NCBI GenBank assembly: GCA_001632435.1
Contig: KV424022.1
Coordinates: 49,030 to 113,029, forward strand
DNA length: 64,000 nt
Direction: 5' to 3'
Source: Calocera cornea HHB12733
Lineage: Eukaryota > Basidiomycota > Dacrymycetes > Dacrymycetales > Dacrymycetaceae
Part shown: positions 21,497 through 34,524 of the stretch, piece by piece
Layout of the letters: each line of letters opens with the position of its first letter
Position numbering within the stretch: the stretch's first letter is position 1
The notes under the pieces: model-generated
What the model was told of the DNA's origin: nothing
Database searches by the model: none
Seen by the model: only the letters and a program-made list of their open reading frames with translations
Made by a program: the position numbers and the translations under genes

Positions 21497-22111
21497 AGGA
21501 CTTTTGGTGTGCGGCGGGGACGAAATCGTGGTGGGTCAAGCTAACACAAATTAAGGGGTCGAGCAAAGCGGAAGAGCATTGCACTCACCATCTCCCCCTC
21601 ATCATATGATGAAGTAGACATCACCGCAATAACCAATGCGGCTGGTTAAGCACTACCATCCGCAGTCACTTGTATTCCCGAGCCACGAGAACTCCTTGCG
21701 AGGATCTGACAGGCCTCGGACCGGTACAACATAGATGTGACAGCGAAGCCACCCTGATAGAATCGATTCGATTCATGAAGCAGGTGAGGGAGGCTCTGTT
21801 GGATTGTATTCCCGCTTCAGGGCTAAACCAAATCAGGATCGACCACAACAGGCCGCTGGCATACCACCGATTAAGACGGGGTCGAATGCACGTGAAAATT
21901 TCGGCACTTCGGCACTCCCAAATTCGGAACGCACGGAAGCTATGCAAGCTCGCGCGACGTGGACGGATGAAATCTCTAATGAGTTAGTCATCAGTCAGGC
22001 ATTTTCAATCCAAACAGTTCCCTTCGAACCAGGTCATTTTAGTAACCAGGCCCGAAGAGACAGGAGAGACATATCTAAGTCGCTTCCGTAACGATACTCA
22101 AACGTACGACT
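21497..22111. other. Intergenic gap between DUF6535 copies 1 and 2
   Basis: About 615 bases between the start of copy 1 and the end of copy 2. The plus-strand frame 21670-21987 shows no recognisable protein. Nothing else noted. Confidence 0.45.
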
Positions 22112-24795
22112 CTACGCCGTCGACGGTCCTTCTCGAACGACTGAAAGAATGTCGATATCGGTCCGCCTTCGATAATCTACAACCAGCCGTGATGTCTCGA
22201 CCTTCTCTTGAAAGTGGAAGTGCAGTATGAAAACAGTCTCTTCGAAAGCGACGCGTAACGCTCGAACCTTTGACTCTTCATAGGTTCGGCTTGCCAATGA
22301 AGTGACGTACTCGATGCCGGACACTGACAACCAGTCCAATAGGTCGAATGATATCAACAGCTCGCTGATATACTGCGATCTGTCATTCCCTTCATCTTTC
22401 GCGTGCATCAGACCCAACCATGCGATTACCAAGATCGGTGCACATAACGTGTCGTCGTACTCCGGTGACCGGAAGGTATCGAGGAGCGGTCCAAGATCCC
22501 CTGCAATGATATACTTCTCCGCTGCGAGAGAGCAAGAAGGTGAAAACTCGTTCCTGTCACGCATGAAGTACCCTTGAATTGAGGTCTTGAATGTGTGAAA
22601 TTTCTCCCCGGAGCCGAGGCAATAGCGGAGGCAAGCTCGCATCAGCTCCATCGGGAGCGGAGTCCATTTCTGCAAGAGGTCCTGTAGCAGCGGAGTAGCG
22701 AATTCACGTCGCGCATGTAGTTGACTCGGATCCAGCGCAGTCCATATGACCAACCGCTCGATGACAATTCCGGCCTCTGATGGAGTAAGAATGCGGTGGT
22801 TACCCAGATATTGTAAGAGCCCTTCCATCACCTTGATCCGCTCCAATGCATGATCCATCCAGCATTCTGGCAATAGCGAATGAGAGAACAATCGATCAAA
22901 GCATCGCATAAACGGAGCCGCCAAGGAGCATTGATCCGTCAGATAGCGTTGAGTCCAAGTCGATTCGTCTGAGCAGCATGGTGGGTGCTTGAAGCCTAGG
23001 AGATGCGCCAGGAGACACAGATACTCGTGCATCAAGATATTCGGCACCGATTTCTTTGCGATGTAACATTCGGTCCACGAAACCAGTGCCAAAAAGATGT
23101 TCTTGGAATGTCGCCATCGGGGTGTGGAGTGTACCAACGACAGGCACTTCTCTATCTCAGCAGAGCTGGTGAAGGATGGGACTTCGATGCCGTTTTGGAT
23201 CGTAAAGACGGGCTCTAACAGACCCGGATGCCAGCACACCGAAGGCCGGCGCTCCTTGGCAAATACGCCTGCTTGAAGCATGAACCCCCTTTCTTCGGCG
23301 TTCAGGTTGTTCTGAGCAGTTCGGACGAGGTTGAATGCCTCTGGCTTGCTTTGGAGGTCCGCAAAACTCCTGGGAGACGCGCATACACTTCTTCGGTTGG
23401 CCAATACCGAGATCATTGCCAGCTTCTCCAGGTCTGATACGTCCTCAGGAAGGTCAGATTCCCCGTACAGTCGCGATTCGACGTAGGTAGTAGCTGCATG
23501 CTCAACGCCAGCCGCAATCGCCTTCCATGAACTTGTCGGCACTCTCCACCAGGACAGGAAGTGCAACGCGACCTCTTGAATAACGGGATCAGCAGAGCTC
23601 GCCAGCCAAGCGAGTGCTTGTGTCTGTAAGTCTACACTCCGCTCTTTGATACATTGCCGTTCCCATACGTCCTGTTCTTGCCATAACGATAAAGCATCAC
23701 GATGTCCAGTCTCGGGGTCGAGTATCCACCCGAGCCGGAAAGAGTATCGCTGCAGAGTGTCCATGCCGCGACGCAGGAACAGTACCACGAGCTTCAGCCA
23801 ATTGTACAAGGGGGACTTGTAAGGACAGTCGGCCCAGATGAAAGGAAGTACTGACGCCGTAACATATAGGGCAAGTCCGACCAGGAGTATGGCCGCCAGC
23901 AGGGATGCCAGTACCATGCTAAGCGGCCAAACAAATATGACGACTCCTGTAAAGAACAGGAAGACAGCCACATGAATGGCCAACGGCAAAAAGCTGATGA
24001 TTGAGGGTACCATCCATGTCTTCAATCCGGTGTAGCGAAATTGCCGTTGACGCACGCGTTCAAGCGGTACCGTTTCGATGCGATCATTATAAGCGCTGAG
24101 CCACTCCTTTGATAGCATTCCCAGCACGGCGGCCAGTAAGCTGAGAAACAGGCTGACGAACCACAGTCCATTGACAATAAGCGCCGACCATGGCGTGGAA
24201 AAGGACGGTGGCTGATATATGCTTGACATATCGAGTGGCTGGCCTGCTGACATGAGGGCGAGCTGCCGTGACAACGCGACGATCCCATCGACAGTAGCTT
24301 GTGTATTGTCGGGCTGTAGGGTGGGCCATGACGCCATGAGAAATGCGGAGAGAATGCCCGAGAAAAGACCCGTCTAACTTCATCATCAGCTCTGACATCG
24401 GCGTCTAGACATTCACAACTCACAAACAATAGGAAGACGTCAATTCCCTCATTCCATCTCTTGAAAAGCACTCTATCGTACTCGTCGGCCTTCGTCACAT
24501 ATTTTCCCCAGATCTCCGCATATTCGCCTTTGTCAGGCGGAGACTCGGACCATCCAGGCTGGTCAGCTGTGTCCGCTCGGAATTCTGCGTTGCTCATGCC
24601 ATCGGACTCGAAACTTGGGGGAGATCTGGCTGGGTACTTGTGATCCTGATCGTCCGATACAGAGGAAGCGCCCGACGACTCCTCATGCCGGGGGGTGTCC
24701 CTTGTATCGGCGCCATTGACGGGGTTCACGCGTCCAGATTCCGCCCGAGATGAAGCAATCCAAGGTCTGGTCAAAGTCTCTCCCGCTGCAGGCAT
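22112..24795 (-). CDS. DUF6535 membrane protein, copy 2, 877 aa
   Basis: Exons 24795-24424 and 24373-22112 join across a 50-base intron (GTGAGTTG donor, GCTGATG branch) to 877 residues. The N-terminal 80 residues are polar, then EYAEIWGKYVTKADEYDRVL, FKRWNEGIDVFLLF|TGLFSGIL and SWPTLQPDNTQATVDGI. Transmembrane stretches follow (SLFLSLLAAVLGML, VAVFLFFTGVVIFVWPL, VASLLAAILLVGLALYV-like) and DCPYKSPLYNW. Unlike copies 1, 3 and 4 the domain is preceded by PPDKGEYAEIW rather than a PDKS-like run. The C-terminal half is helical without a recognised domain. The start ATG at 24795 is followed by MPAAGETLTRP. Confidence 0.85.
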
Positions 24796-25292
24796 GTTGT
24801 CGTTGTATCGATACCTCTGGACTGGTAGCAGGCAAGTACGGCCAGAGATAAGGGATTTGACTAGTCTGCGAGTCGCTGGATCGTGATATAAGTCTCCCGT
24901 GTATTAGAGCTAAATCCGAGCGGAAGTCCAAGGCGGCCAAGCTTATAACCCGGTACAGAGGACGACACACGCGTGTGCTAAGTTAGAATACCCATAAGAA
25001 CAACGTGTGGAATGGCCGTGGGCAGGGTGTTTGCCCAAAATAGCTCCGGGAACTATCCCCCGGACCCCGTAAGGAGATTACGCAGCACGCACGCTGGACA
25101 ACAGAGCTGCTCAATCAAACCGCTGTTCGACCTTCTACACAGCTCTCGGTGATTTGCAATGGGGCACGCGAGCTCTTTCCATTCAGAAGCTGTTCCCATC
25201 ATCCTACTACGTTACAGTCCTAGAAGTAGATATTTGCCCGGCGTAGGAGACAACAATAAACAGCCTTGTGCGCCTATGGATAGCGGCGACCG
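24796..25292. other. Intergenic gap between DUF6535 copies 2 and 3
   Basis: About 497 bases with no supported gene. It contains the 5' flank of copy 2 and the 3' flank of copy 3. Confidence 0.45.
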
Positions 25293-27789
25293 TCAAAACA
25301 AACTATTCTTCCTAACGATGCGCTCCTGGTTTCTCCTCCCACATCGTGCTGTGTACTTCTCCAATAGCTGGTATCCCGCAACGTCCGCATATCGAAGATA
25401 GCTGAGAATTTCGATGCAGTCCCCCAAAGTCGTCCGCATTCTCTCGAAGTGTTTCACGTCGCTGTTTTCCCGATAGTGTCCAAAAACGTAGTCAATGCCG
25501 TATTCCTCCATAGCTTGGAGCCATTCGCTCTTGATGAGCAGTGCTGCAACTTCTTCTTCGGCGTCATCCATGTCATTGTCCCAAACAGGATCGCAAGCAG
25601 CTGAAGCGATAGAGATTGCAGCGAAACAGAGCGGATCGCTAGAATCCTTGATACACAAGATGAGGCGCTCGAGGCTCCCGTCACGCAGAAACTTCATGAT
25701 CGGGGATGGGTCCAGGGAGACTGAGTGGTTTAAGCAGGGCAGAAGAGAATCTTCCAGATCCTTCCCCGGGATACCGGCGGCAATCACATACCGAAGGATG
25801 TCCAAGAGTCGGGAAAGTTCCATACCACCGCCAGGGTTTAGCAGCGCACAGGTTGTCAGTAGAGCACGGGCCAATACCGTTTTAGTGTCCTCGGCGCCTA
25901 ATCCACCGTCCTCGGGTTTCTTCAAGGCTGCCAAACCCCATCGTGATAAGACCGAAATCAGCTCCACGCGTTCCACATGCTTGAGTAGATTGCTGTTGAA
26001 AGTCAAGCAGATAAGCAAACTTCGGCGAATGGGTGCGATGTAGTGATTGTTGTACAGCCATTGGAGATTAGGGTCAAGCCCACCTCGGGGGCAAAGAAGC
26101 TTCAGCGCCTCGACAAGAAGCTGACCCACATCTATGTTTCCGGTAGAATAGCGTGAAGTCCACTCCGTCTCCTTGACTAGCGCCGAGTTCACCGATGTTC
26201 CTCCTGCCTGAAGCGTATCCAAGAGTACTTGGAGGTATTTGTGAAGAAATCTTGGCGGAATGGCCTCTTCCGTCAATAGTTGGGTGAGCTCGTTCAGACA
26301 CCGTAGTGCCGCCAGCAAGGCGACATGGTCGAGTCGCCTGCCTGCGACATGGTGCCTCTCGAGGATGACGCAGAGTGAGAAGGTGTGGAGTCGGTATCGA
26401 GCCGTGGCGACGTGTAATACCGGGCCGTTTTCACCCACATTGGTGGTCAGCACTGATATCAGGGCATCGTGGTAGGCATGGCGTGGTGTCTTGAAACGGA
26501 GACGACTCGAAACGTGCTCAATTAGCTCAGGAGGCACCATGGATTGCCCTCTCGATGCATGACTAGATATGAGCGCAAGCCGTTCCAGTTCTTCGCGAGA
26601 GACGTCTCGTTCCGGATCTTTCATGATGCTGCTAAGGCGCCGCCGGAGGAATGCGGAAGCAGCGATTTGCACGGCTTGCTCGATATCCAACCAAACCGCG
26701 GCAGGCATCCTCCACCAGGCCATGAAATGGAGTGCCTCTGCCTGGGCAGTATGATCCGGAGAGTTGACCAGCCAGCCCAGTGCTTGAGACTGCAGGGTGA
26801 CACTTTTCTCCTCGATGTGCCGTCGTTCCAATACTTCGGAGTACTCGGCGAACAGTCCTCCAGCGACTCCGGGCGCCTCTTCATCCGCCTGTCTCTGGGA
26901 GCGCCGGACGCGACGGAGGATTCGGTAGGCCAGTAGTCGGGTATTGACCCAGACGAACTGTAGGGCGGGGTATAGTGGTGACTTGTACGGGCAATCCGCG
27001 TAGATCACCGGTGCGACGCTGGATGCCGCATACAGCCCCACACCTGTGGCTAGCAGTACCATCAGGAGTAGCGACAGCGGCCAACTGACTGGCCAGGTGA
27101 AGACCACGAGACCGGTGAAGAACAGGAATACGGCAAGATGGATCGATATCGGGAGGAAGCTAACGATCGTCGGAAGCCGCCATTTGTTCAACCCGGCGTA
27201 CCGGAACTGACGCTGCTGTGCCCGCTCAACCGGAACGATGGCTACGTTCTGCGTATATGCGCTGAGCCACTCCTTGACGAGCATCGCGCCGATTGCGGCG
27301 AACAAGCTGATGGATAGGCTCGAGAACCACAGCGCGTTGACAACGATGGCCGCCAGGGGCGGGGTAAAGGATGGCATTTCGTACACGTGCTGTAGCTGAG
27401 CAAGGGAGCTTGCGTTCGAGGATGCAGCGAACTGGCGAGACAGTACCATGAGAGCATCGACTGTCGCTTGGCCAGTGTCGGGCTGCATCATTGACCATGA
27501 AGCGATGAGGAAGGCGGACAGAATCGCTGAGTACAGACCCGTCTACCCATACGTATCAGCTTGGGCTGACATGAATGCAACTCAATTCGCGTACAAAGAG
27601 CAGGAAAACATCCATTCCCTCGTTCCACCTCCTGATCAACGCTCCATCGTACTCATCCGCCTTCTCCACGTACGTCCTCCATATCTCGGCGTTGTCGGAC
27701 TTGTCGGGAGCGGGCGGGAAGTCGTCAACCCAGACTTGACGGAAGCCATGGGCCTCCGTTGGAGAGATTGGGCTCAAAGGCATGGACAT
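25293..27789 (-). CDS. DUF6535 membrane protein, copy 3, 814 aa
   Basis: Exons 27789-27595 and 27542-25293, intron 52 bases, joined at the same DVFLLF|TG codon as the other copies to 814 residues. The N-terminal lead is short (about 30 residues, MSMPLSPISP), then NAEIWRTYVEKADEYDGALI and RRWNEGMDVFLLF. The core has SMMQPDTGQATVDALM, membrane segments around LSISLFAAIGAMLVKEWL and LAVFLFFTGLVVFTWPVS, and DCPYKSPLYPAL. It is closest in the core to copy 4 (shared VPVERAQQRQFRY). Helical C-terminal region, no named domain. Confidence 0.87.
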
Positions 27790-28235
27790 GGCTGCCTACT
27801 CGACGCCTCCTGCACACAACGAATGAATGACGGCGCAAGATATCTAACAACAGCACACCTACACTACTCTTCCTCTTGGAGGGCCACGACATCGCCTATC
27901 GTCTCTTTGCTGTACTTGAAGGCACCATAAGCTGGCGGCGGGCTAGAAGGTATCGCTGGACCCGACTGGAAGACATGCACATGCAGCGCGGGCCCAGAGC
28001 TGCGTGTTCGGCAGTAGCATGATCCCGGTCCAGTTGCCTTAGAGAGCGAAGTGCGACAGATTGTCACAATAGTTTCTAGTAGAGCAGGCGTGCTGAGTGT
28101 GACGGCACGTTGGTGTATAATGTCTCGTGTTCGCAAGTGCCAGTCAAGATTGAGTGAGAAGACCGCTCACCGCGCCTCGACACGCGCGTCCCTCGTGTGT
28201 CGTCCAGCCGGGTATAGAGGGTTGATCGACCGGCC
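27790..28235. other. Divergent gap with a possible small minus-strand exon
   Basis: Between DUF6535 copy 3 and the SET gene. A minus-strand frame ending at 27864 closes with FKYSKETIGDVVALQEEE and is Pro/Ser-rich before that (SGPAIPSSPPPAYGAF). It could be the last exon of a small gene or nothing; I could not connect an upstream exon. Confidence 0.3.
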
Positions 28236-29264
28236 ATGCTACCATACATCGCACCTTCTCTACGGGCACATCTCGTCAATATCCTCCTCTCCCATGCGTC
28301 TGACAGCGCCTCAATACCGACCGAATCTGATCCTGGAGATGATCCATACGTGCTACGGTCAACGGTAACAAAGGGTGGCAGCGCCTCGTTGGGCGCGTTT
28401 GCTGCGCGCGACCTCGACCGCGGAGAACCGATCGTCACTGAACGACCTCTGTGCATCTGGCCTCAGGAGCTAGAGAAGGATGAGGCAGAGGCGATGTTTG
28501 AGCAGATGAGCGATGTCGCAAAGGCGGAGCTGATGGCATTGGCCAACGCGGCTCCCTCGAACCTCGGCGAGGTGCTCGGAAGGAGAGCGACAAATGGGTT
28601 CAATGTGGAGTTACCAGAGGTGGAAATGGAGTGGGCCGGGGTGTACAGGGAAGACGGAGACGGCAAAGCGGAGATCAGTCCGTCTCATGCAGGCTTCATC
28701 TTTCCGAGGATTGCAAGGATCAATCATTCGTGCCTGTGAGTACATCGTCCTGCCCTGGCCTCAGGATCTGACAGGCAGGTTGCAGGAACAATGCAGGCAT
28801 GTCCGCCATCTAATCTGGGCAGCTGCTTTCTAATTGCGTCATCAGACCACGCCATCGACTGGTCCAACCTGCTCATGACGGTGTATGCTACAACACCAAT
28901 TACAGAAGGGCAAGAAATCACCATCGAGTACACATCGTCCCTCATCCAACGCACGCGTGCCGAACGACAGGCACTCCTGCACGAATCGTTCAATTTCGCC
29001 TGTGCTTGCGAATGTTGCTCACTGACGGGAGATGAGCTTGCCGCGAGCGACGGTCGGCGCAAGGTGCTGAATGACATTGTCGAGGGAATCGCAAGCGGGG
29101 AATGGGCGAGGGCTGATGTGCTCAAAGGATTCGAGCGAATGAAAGAGCTGATTGAGGAAGAAGGTTATGTTGGTATGCCGGAGTTCAGTGAGGCAGGTGT
29201 AACAGGTGCATACCATATGTGGGTACAGATGAGAAAGCAGCGCACAGCGTCAGAAGACGAATAG
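28236..29264 (+). CDS. SET-domain protein inserted in the DUF6535 array
   Basis: Lysine-methyltransferase-like protein. The SET start is LGAFAARDLDRGEPIVTERP; the core signature is RINHSC at the exon end; the next exon carries WSNLLMTVYATTPITEGQ, then EITIEYT; a cysteine-rich post-SET-like run FNFACACECC follows, as in fungal SET5/SMYD-like proteins. No MYND finger is seen. The intron after NHSC begins GTGAGT at 28738. The acceptor is ambiguous: an 11-base exon with a following GC-AG intron gives NHSC-L-NNADHAIDW, the best match to family spacing, while a single intron ending at ACAG or GGCAG keeps an open frame with an insertion. It lies on the plus strand between minus-strand paralogs. Substrate unknown. 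Confidence 0.8.
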
Positions 29265-29366
29265 AACGCCATGCACGTGGGAATATTGATATTGTGTTCA
29301 TGTGACAGTAATAATGGTAGTATCGGCTAGGCTACTTCACGATGGTGCTCCGTACGCCGTCTCATC

Positions 29367-31845
29367 TCATGTCGTGCGCGCCAGATAAGCTTGTCGCAAG
29401 CCGGATGACTCCAGCTCGAGGGGGCAAAGGTTCTCCAAGATGTCCAGGCACTCTGCGAGAGATTTGCGAAGTTTGTCAAAGTGCCACGCTTCTCGCGTCA
29501 CTCGATAGGTCTGAAATACGAAGTCGACGCCATCTTTCGCCATCGCATGGATCCAGCCTGACTCGAGAAGGGCACTCGCGACCTCGTCCTCCTTCTGACC
29601 GAGGTCTTGTGCCCAAGAGACCTGACAAGCCGCTGACGCGATTGATATAGCTGGAATCCAGTAGTTGTCGTGTTTTCCTGTTATGTGTCGGATTAACAGT
29701 CGCATATCTCCGTCGCGGACGAACGACATGACATCGCCAGGGTCGAACACAGTTGTTGGTTCAAAGCAGGCATGAAGAACCTCGTCGATACCTTCACCGT
29801 TAAGCTGTGACTGAATAGCATAGCGCAAGCACTTGAGACGAAGAGACACTTGCTCTGCCGACCAAGGGTTTAGCAGGGCGCCTTGGAGCAGTAGTGTATG
29901 TGCGATGTCAGCTTGATGCAGAGGTGACAGTCCTTTGCTTCGTGATTCAAGTAGAAGGTGCGTAAGGTCGACCCTTTCTGCTTGACTGAAGAGCTGCGGG
30001 ATGTGTCGCAAGCCGATCACCAATGAGGGACGGACAGATGTCAATCCCAATGAGTCCTCCGGAGTAGTCCAGGAGCGATTCACCTCGTAAGGGGAGGACA
30101 ACAGGCTGAAGCACCGCAAGATGAGCTGACCAGCTTCGACCTCAGCGCTATAGCGCAGGTTCCATTCGGTACCGCCGACATGAACATCTTGAGCTGGTAA
30201 AGCACGCAAGCAAATACGCAGAACCACATCCAAATACTTGATTAGAAAAACGACCGGCACGTCTTGCCTTGTGAGAAACACTGCCATTCGATCCAGCTGA
30301 ATAAGGGTCCGTGACTTTGGCTGCAGTGGATTGTCGGAGGACTCCATGCGGCACTGTTCGAGCCAGAGACACAAGGCAAATACAGTCGGCCTACCAGAGA
30401 CTAGCCATGATGAATCTGACAAAGGGGACACGGCTACAGAGCACTTTGACAGGACCATAACCAGCAGATGATCAGTGTATCTTGATGGCGGTGCTCTCGC
30501 GCGGATGATCTTCACAGCTCGCTCAGCCACTTCAGGTGTGATAGGAATTACCACCTCTTGATCGATGAGTGGATACAGCAGAGCGAGCTGCTCCACATCT
30601 TTCAGTGTGAAGTCGGAAGCGGAATCCTTGAGGGCAGCGAGGATGCGGCGTCGCACGAATACCACGGCGGCCTGCTGAACATCGCGCCTCATCGCGTCCC
30701 AGGTCTTGTCCGGCATCACCCACCATGCGAGGAAATTTAGAGCTGCTGCCTGAGCGGTCTGATCAGGAAGCTTTATCATCCAGTTGAGCGCGTTTGCTTG
30801 CAATGTCAGAGCGTGCTGTTCGAGGAGTGGTTTCTCGGGTAGATTGTCGCTAAGTACCACAACCGCCTCAGTGCGGATTGCTGCTTCTACGTCGTGAAGG
30901 ATCGATGTGCGCTGCATTTGCCGGTGCATCCACCGCAGAAGAAGTTGGGTCATCTTCATTGACCATCTGATTACGGAGTAGAGCGATGACTTGTACGGGC
31001 AATCGGGGAAGAAGAGCGGTGCGATCGCCGAAGTCGTGTACAGACCGAAGGCAATAGCCAGCAAGACGATAAGCGGCATAGACAGCACCAAACTGAGGGA
31101 CCAAGTATAGACAACCAGTCCGGTAGCAAAGAGAAAGACCGAGAGGTGGATGAAGAGCGGGAGCGAGCTGACGATATTGGGCAGGAACCACTTGAGCATA
31201 CCGTCGTACCGGAACTGCCTCTGCTGTGCGCGCTCGACGGGTACGTGCGCCGTGTCCGTGTGGTATGCACGGAGCCATTCCTTTACGAGCATCGCAGTGA
31301 CAGCGGCGAAGAGGCTGATCATGAGGCTAGCGAGCCAGAGGCCGTTAACGAGGAGCGCCCACGCTGGAGGTGCGAACGGCGGCGGCTGGTACACAAGCTG
31401 TTGTGCAACTGTGTTGCCGGAGGCAGCGAACTGCTGGGAGAGAGTAGTAATGGCATCCACCGTTGCCTGGCCCGTGTCAGGCTGGATGGTATTGAGGGAG
31501 ATCGCGAGCAGGGCAGACAACACGGCGGAGTACAAGCCGGTCTGGAGTATTGTTTAGCCTCTGCTCAGCTATATGCGCATACAAGTGACCCACAAATAGC
31601 AGAAATACGTCCAGTCCGTCATTCCACCGTCGAAGAAGTGCGGTGTCATGCTCCTCCGCCTGGCGGACATACGTCCTCCAGATCTCAGCGTTTGCTGATT
31701 TGTCGGGACCCGACGGGAAGGTATGGATCCACTCGGGTTGCACTTGAGGTGGGTCGCAGGGATCCTCGCTACTGTGCTCTTGTGAGGAACTCCCAATCGG
31801 TCCAGAGCAGGTAAGGGTAGCGTTCGTAGCTGTTGTCGCCGACAT
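29367..31845 (-). CDS. DUF6535 membrane protein, copy 4, 808 aa
   Basis: Exons 31845-31594 and 31541-29367, intron 52 bases, joined at the same DVFLLF|TG position to 808 residues. Core: NAEIWRTYVRQAEEHDTALL, RRWNDGLDVFLLF, TGLYSAVLSALLAISLNTIQ, PDTGQATVDAITTL. Membrane segments lie at PAWALLVNGLWLASLMISLF, SVFLFATGLVVYTWSLSLVL and IVLLAIAFGLYTTSAIAPLF, then DCPYKSSLY. The C-terminal 480 residues are helical. It ends about 100 bases beyond the convergent end of the SET gene (29264 versus 29367). Confidence 0.87.
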
Positions 31846-32723
31846 TAAGGGCAGCAGTCAGCGGGGGCCCGCTATTTGTCGAGGTACGCCGAGTGAAAGT
31901 GAAAGGCGCTCCGCTAGATAGGGCAGTGATTTTGAGGATCGAGGGCTAATTATCCCAGTGATAACCCAGAAGTCATTCCCCTTGCCTCCTGAGTAACGTA
32001 GTTCATCCGGTTCGGTACCTGGGAATAGAAGGATATGACACTAATTGAGTGGAGACGCAGCCATCAACTAGAAGCACGGTATCAGTGGCAGGATAGGGGC
32101 TTTATATGGGCACTGTCCTGATCACAGTTCCAGTATGTGCAAGAATCCCAGGTCGTCACCACTATTGATCTCTTCGGACGACTTTGACCATCTGACGGGG
32201 AGTGCAGCCAGAAACCCGGGCGGCGTGCTAGTCGCGAAGATCTTGGTAGAATGGCCTTCCTCTCCTTTGCCAGCTGGCGCTTGGGCGGTGTGCCCCTGCT
32301 GCATGCAATTCCCGGATGCCAGTTGCATGAGAAACCATATGGTGTGCAGACATTATCCATAGACAAAGGTCATCATTCGGATGAGCACATCGTTGTTCAA
32401 ACGCAAACTCGAGCAGACGCGAGAGCTTCAGTTGACCTCTAAAAGCTAGCTCCTGCCGGTCTCGGCGCTTAGCTGCTTACGTGATGGGCCGGGACCGCCT
32501 CCACAAGCTTACTTCTTCCCAGGGTTTCCCCGGGTTGAATCCGGGTCCCCTTCTACCCGTCCGGTCGTGACGCGCTCTCCTGCCCAGTCGCGACGCTCTA
32601 TCTCGACCCGGGAACGGAGCGGCCTCTCTCTGCAATATGTTATCAGTCCAACTCTGTCTGCGTTTCAGGATGGCGAAGATCTCGTTCTTCCCTCCTTGAT
32701 CAGCATCCTGCAAGCCAGCGACG
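31846..32723. other. Divergent intergenic region, no gene seen
   Basis: 878 bases between the start of DUF6535 copy 4 and the carboxypeptidase. Open frames on both strands around 32082-32442 overlap each other and neither looks like protein. The last 200 bases before 32724 are pyrimidine-rich 5' leader-like sequence. Confidence 0.5.
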
Positions 32724-34524
32724 ATGGTCAAGCTCCTTTCCCTCGCCGTCTCATTGTTGAGCGGCACTGCCGCGCTCGCCGCACAGCTGCCCGTGCATCC
32801 TCTGTCGCACAATGTTGTCGCGCACGACGACTTCCCGGCGCCTGAAATGTCCCTCAGCGCCCTGTCGTCGGAGACGTGGACTCATTTCTCGCATGACGCA
32901 TTCCCGGGGTATGGCGCGAGGGTCAAGCGGGCGAAGGATTTCTGTGATCCCTCTGTCAAGTAAGCGCATATAGTCTCAGAAAAGATAAGAGGCTGATCAG
33001 GCATAGGGCATACACGGGCTACATCGATGTTGGCCCGAAGCATCTGTTCTTCTACGTGCGTTCGCTGCATATGCCTATGCTGCCTGCCGTCTGACCGAGG
33101 TATAGTTCTTCGAGTCGCGCAACGACCCCGCCAATGACGACCTCCTGATGTGGATCAATGGTGGCCCCGGTGGCTCGTCCGCCATCGGTCTCTTCATGGA
33201 GCTCGGCCCATGCATCGTGAACCCCGACGGCAACTCGACGACGCCCAACCCCTTCTCGTGGAACGACCACGCCAACATCTTCTTCCTTGACCAGCCCGTC
33301 GGCGTCGGCTTCTCGTACGCCGACTTTGGCGAGACGACGGAGACGACGGAGGATGCCGCCAAGGTCTTCGCCAGCTTCATGTACATCTTCACGGAGACGT
33401 TCTCGGAGTACAAGGGCAGGAAATTCCACATCTCTGGGGAGAGCTATGCTGTGCGTCTAATCTGGAGCATATACACGCATTGGATGCTGATATTCATGCT
33501 GCCAGGGCCGCTACATCCCCGTCTTCGCGAGCGAGATCGTGGACCAGAACAAGAAGGCTGAGGAGCGTGGGCTGACTCCCATCAACCTCAGCAGCGTCAT
33601 GATCGGCAACGGGTACACTGATGTCAAGGAGTGCGCGCACTCTTGCCCTATTCTTCAATTCTAGAATACTGATTTACATGCCTCAGGATGGTCCTCTCGT
33701 ACTACGACATGACCTGCACGAACGCCTCCGTCCTTCCCGTCCTATCGATCGAGCAGTGCGTGCGCATGCGCCGTGCTGTGCCTCGCTGCCGGGACATGGT
33801 TGAGACCTCGTGCCGGAAGGACTTCTCCGATCTCGGGTGCGCCGCAGCCACGCTCTTCTGCAACAACGAGCTGGTGTTCCCGCTCTACGAGAGCGGCATG
33901 AACCCCTACGATCTGAGCGTAGACTGCGGTGGCAAGTTCCCTGACACGCTCTGCTACAAGATCATCCCCAAGATCGCCGATTATCTGAATAAGAAGGAGG
34001 TGCGGTCGGTAATGGGCGTCGAGAGCGACTTTGGCGAGTACAAGCCGATGCACGGCGAAGTTGGCCTTGCGTGTACGTCGCTGGTTCGTCTGCTCGTCCT
34101 ACACGGATGCTGATATATGCGCGGTAGTCAAGTCTCATCTTGATGAGTGGCACGCGAACCAGTTCTACATCTCCGCCCTGCTCGAGCGTGGCATTGATGT
34201 GCTGATCTATGTCGGCACGTACGACTGGATTTGCAACTGGGTTTGTCCCTGACTGCTGTTTCATCTGTGCACTGGCTAACCCCGCTGCAGGTCGGCAACG
34301 CCCGTTGGGTCGAGGCCATGGAGTGGTGGGGAAAGAAGGAGTACAACAGCAAGGAGTTCGTGGAGTGGACCGTCGACGGGCACGCCGCGGGCTTCACCAA
34401 GTCCAGCAGGGGCCTGACATTCGCGACCGTCTATGCCGCCGGGCACATGGTCCCGTACGACAAACCCGCGGAGAGCTTGGCGCTCATCAACAGGTGGATG
34501 GCGAGCCGGGATATCTTCGAGTAA
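32724..34524 (+). CDS. Serine carboxypeptidase (S10), CPY-like, about 497 aa
   Basis: Vacuolar/secreted serine carboxypeptidase. Seven exons. The signal peptide [19 protein letters not shown] is followed by a pro-region, then [20 protein letters not shown], typical of mature CPY enzymes. Catalytic features: oxyanion strand [10 protein letters not shown], nucleophile in [13 protein letters not shown] (completed across an intron), Asp in [11 protein letters not shown], His in [13 protein letters not shown]. Many paired cysteines lie in the insert region 33700-33960. Introns follow FFY, GESYA, KE, GLA and CNW. The [11 protein letters not shown] form differs from the usual YAGDxD; the catalytic Asp is kept. 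The frame starts at ATG 32724 (MVKLLSL). Confidence 0.95.
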
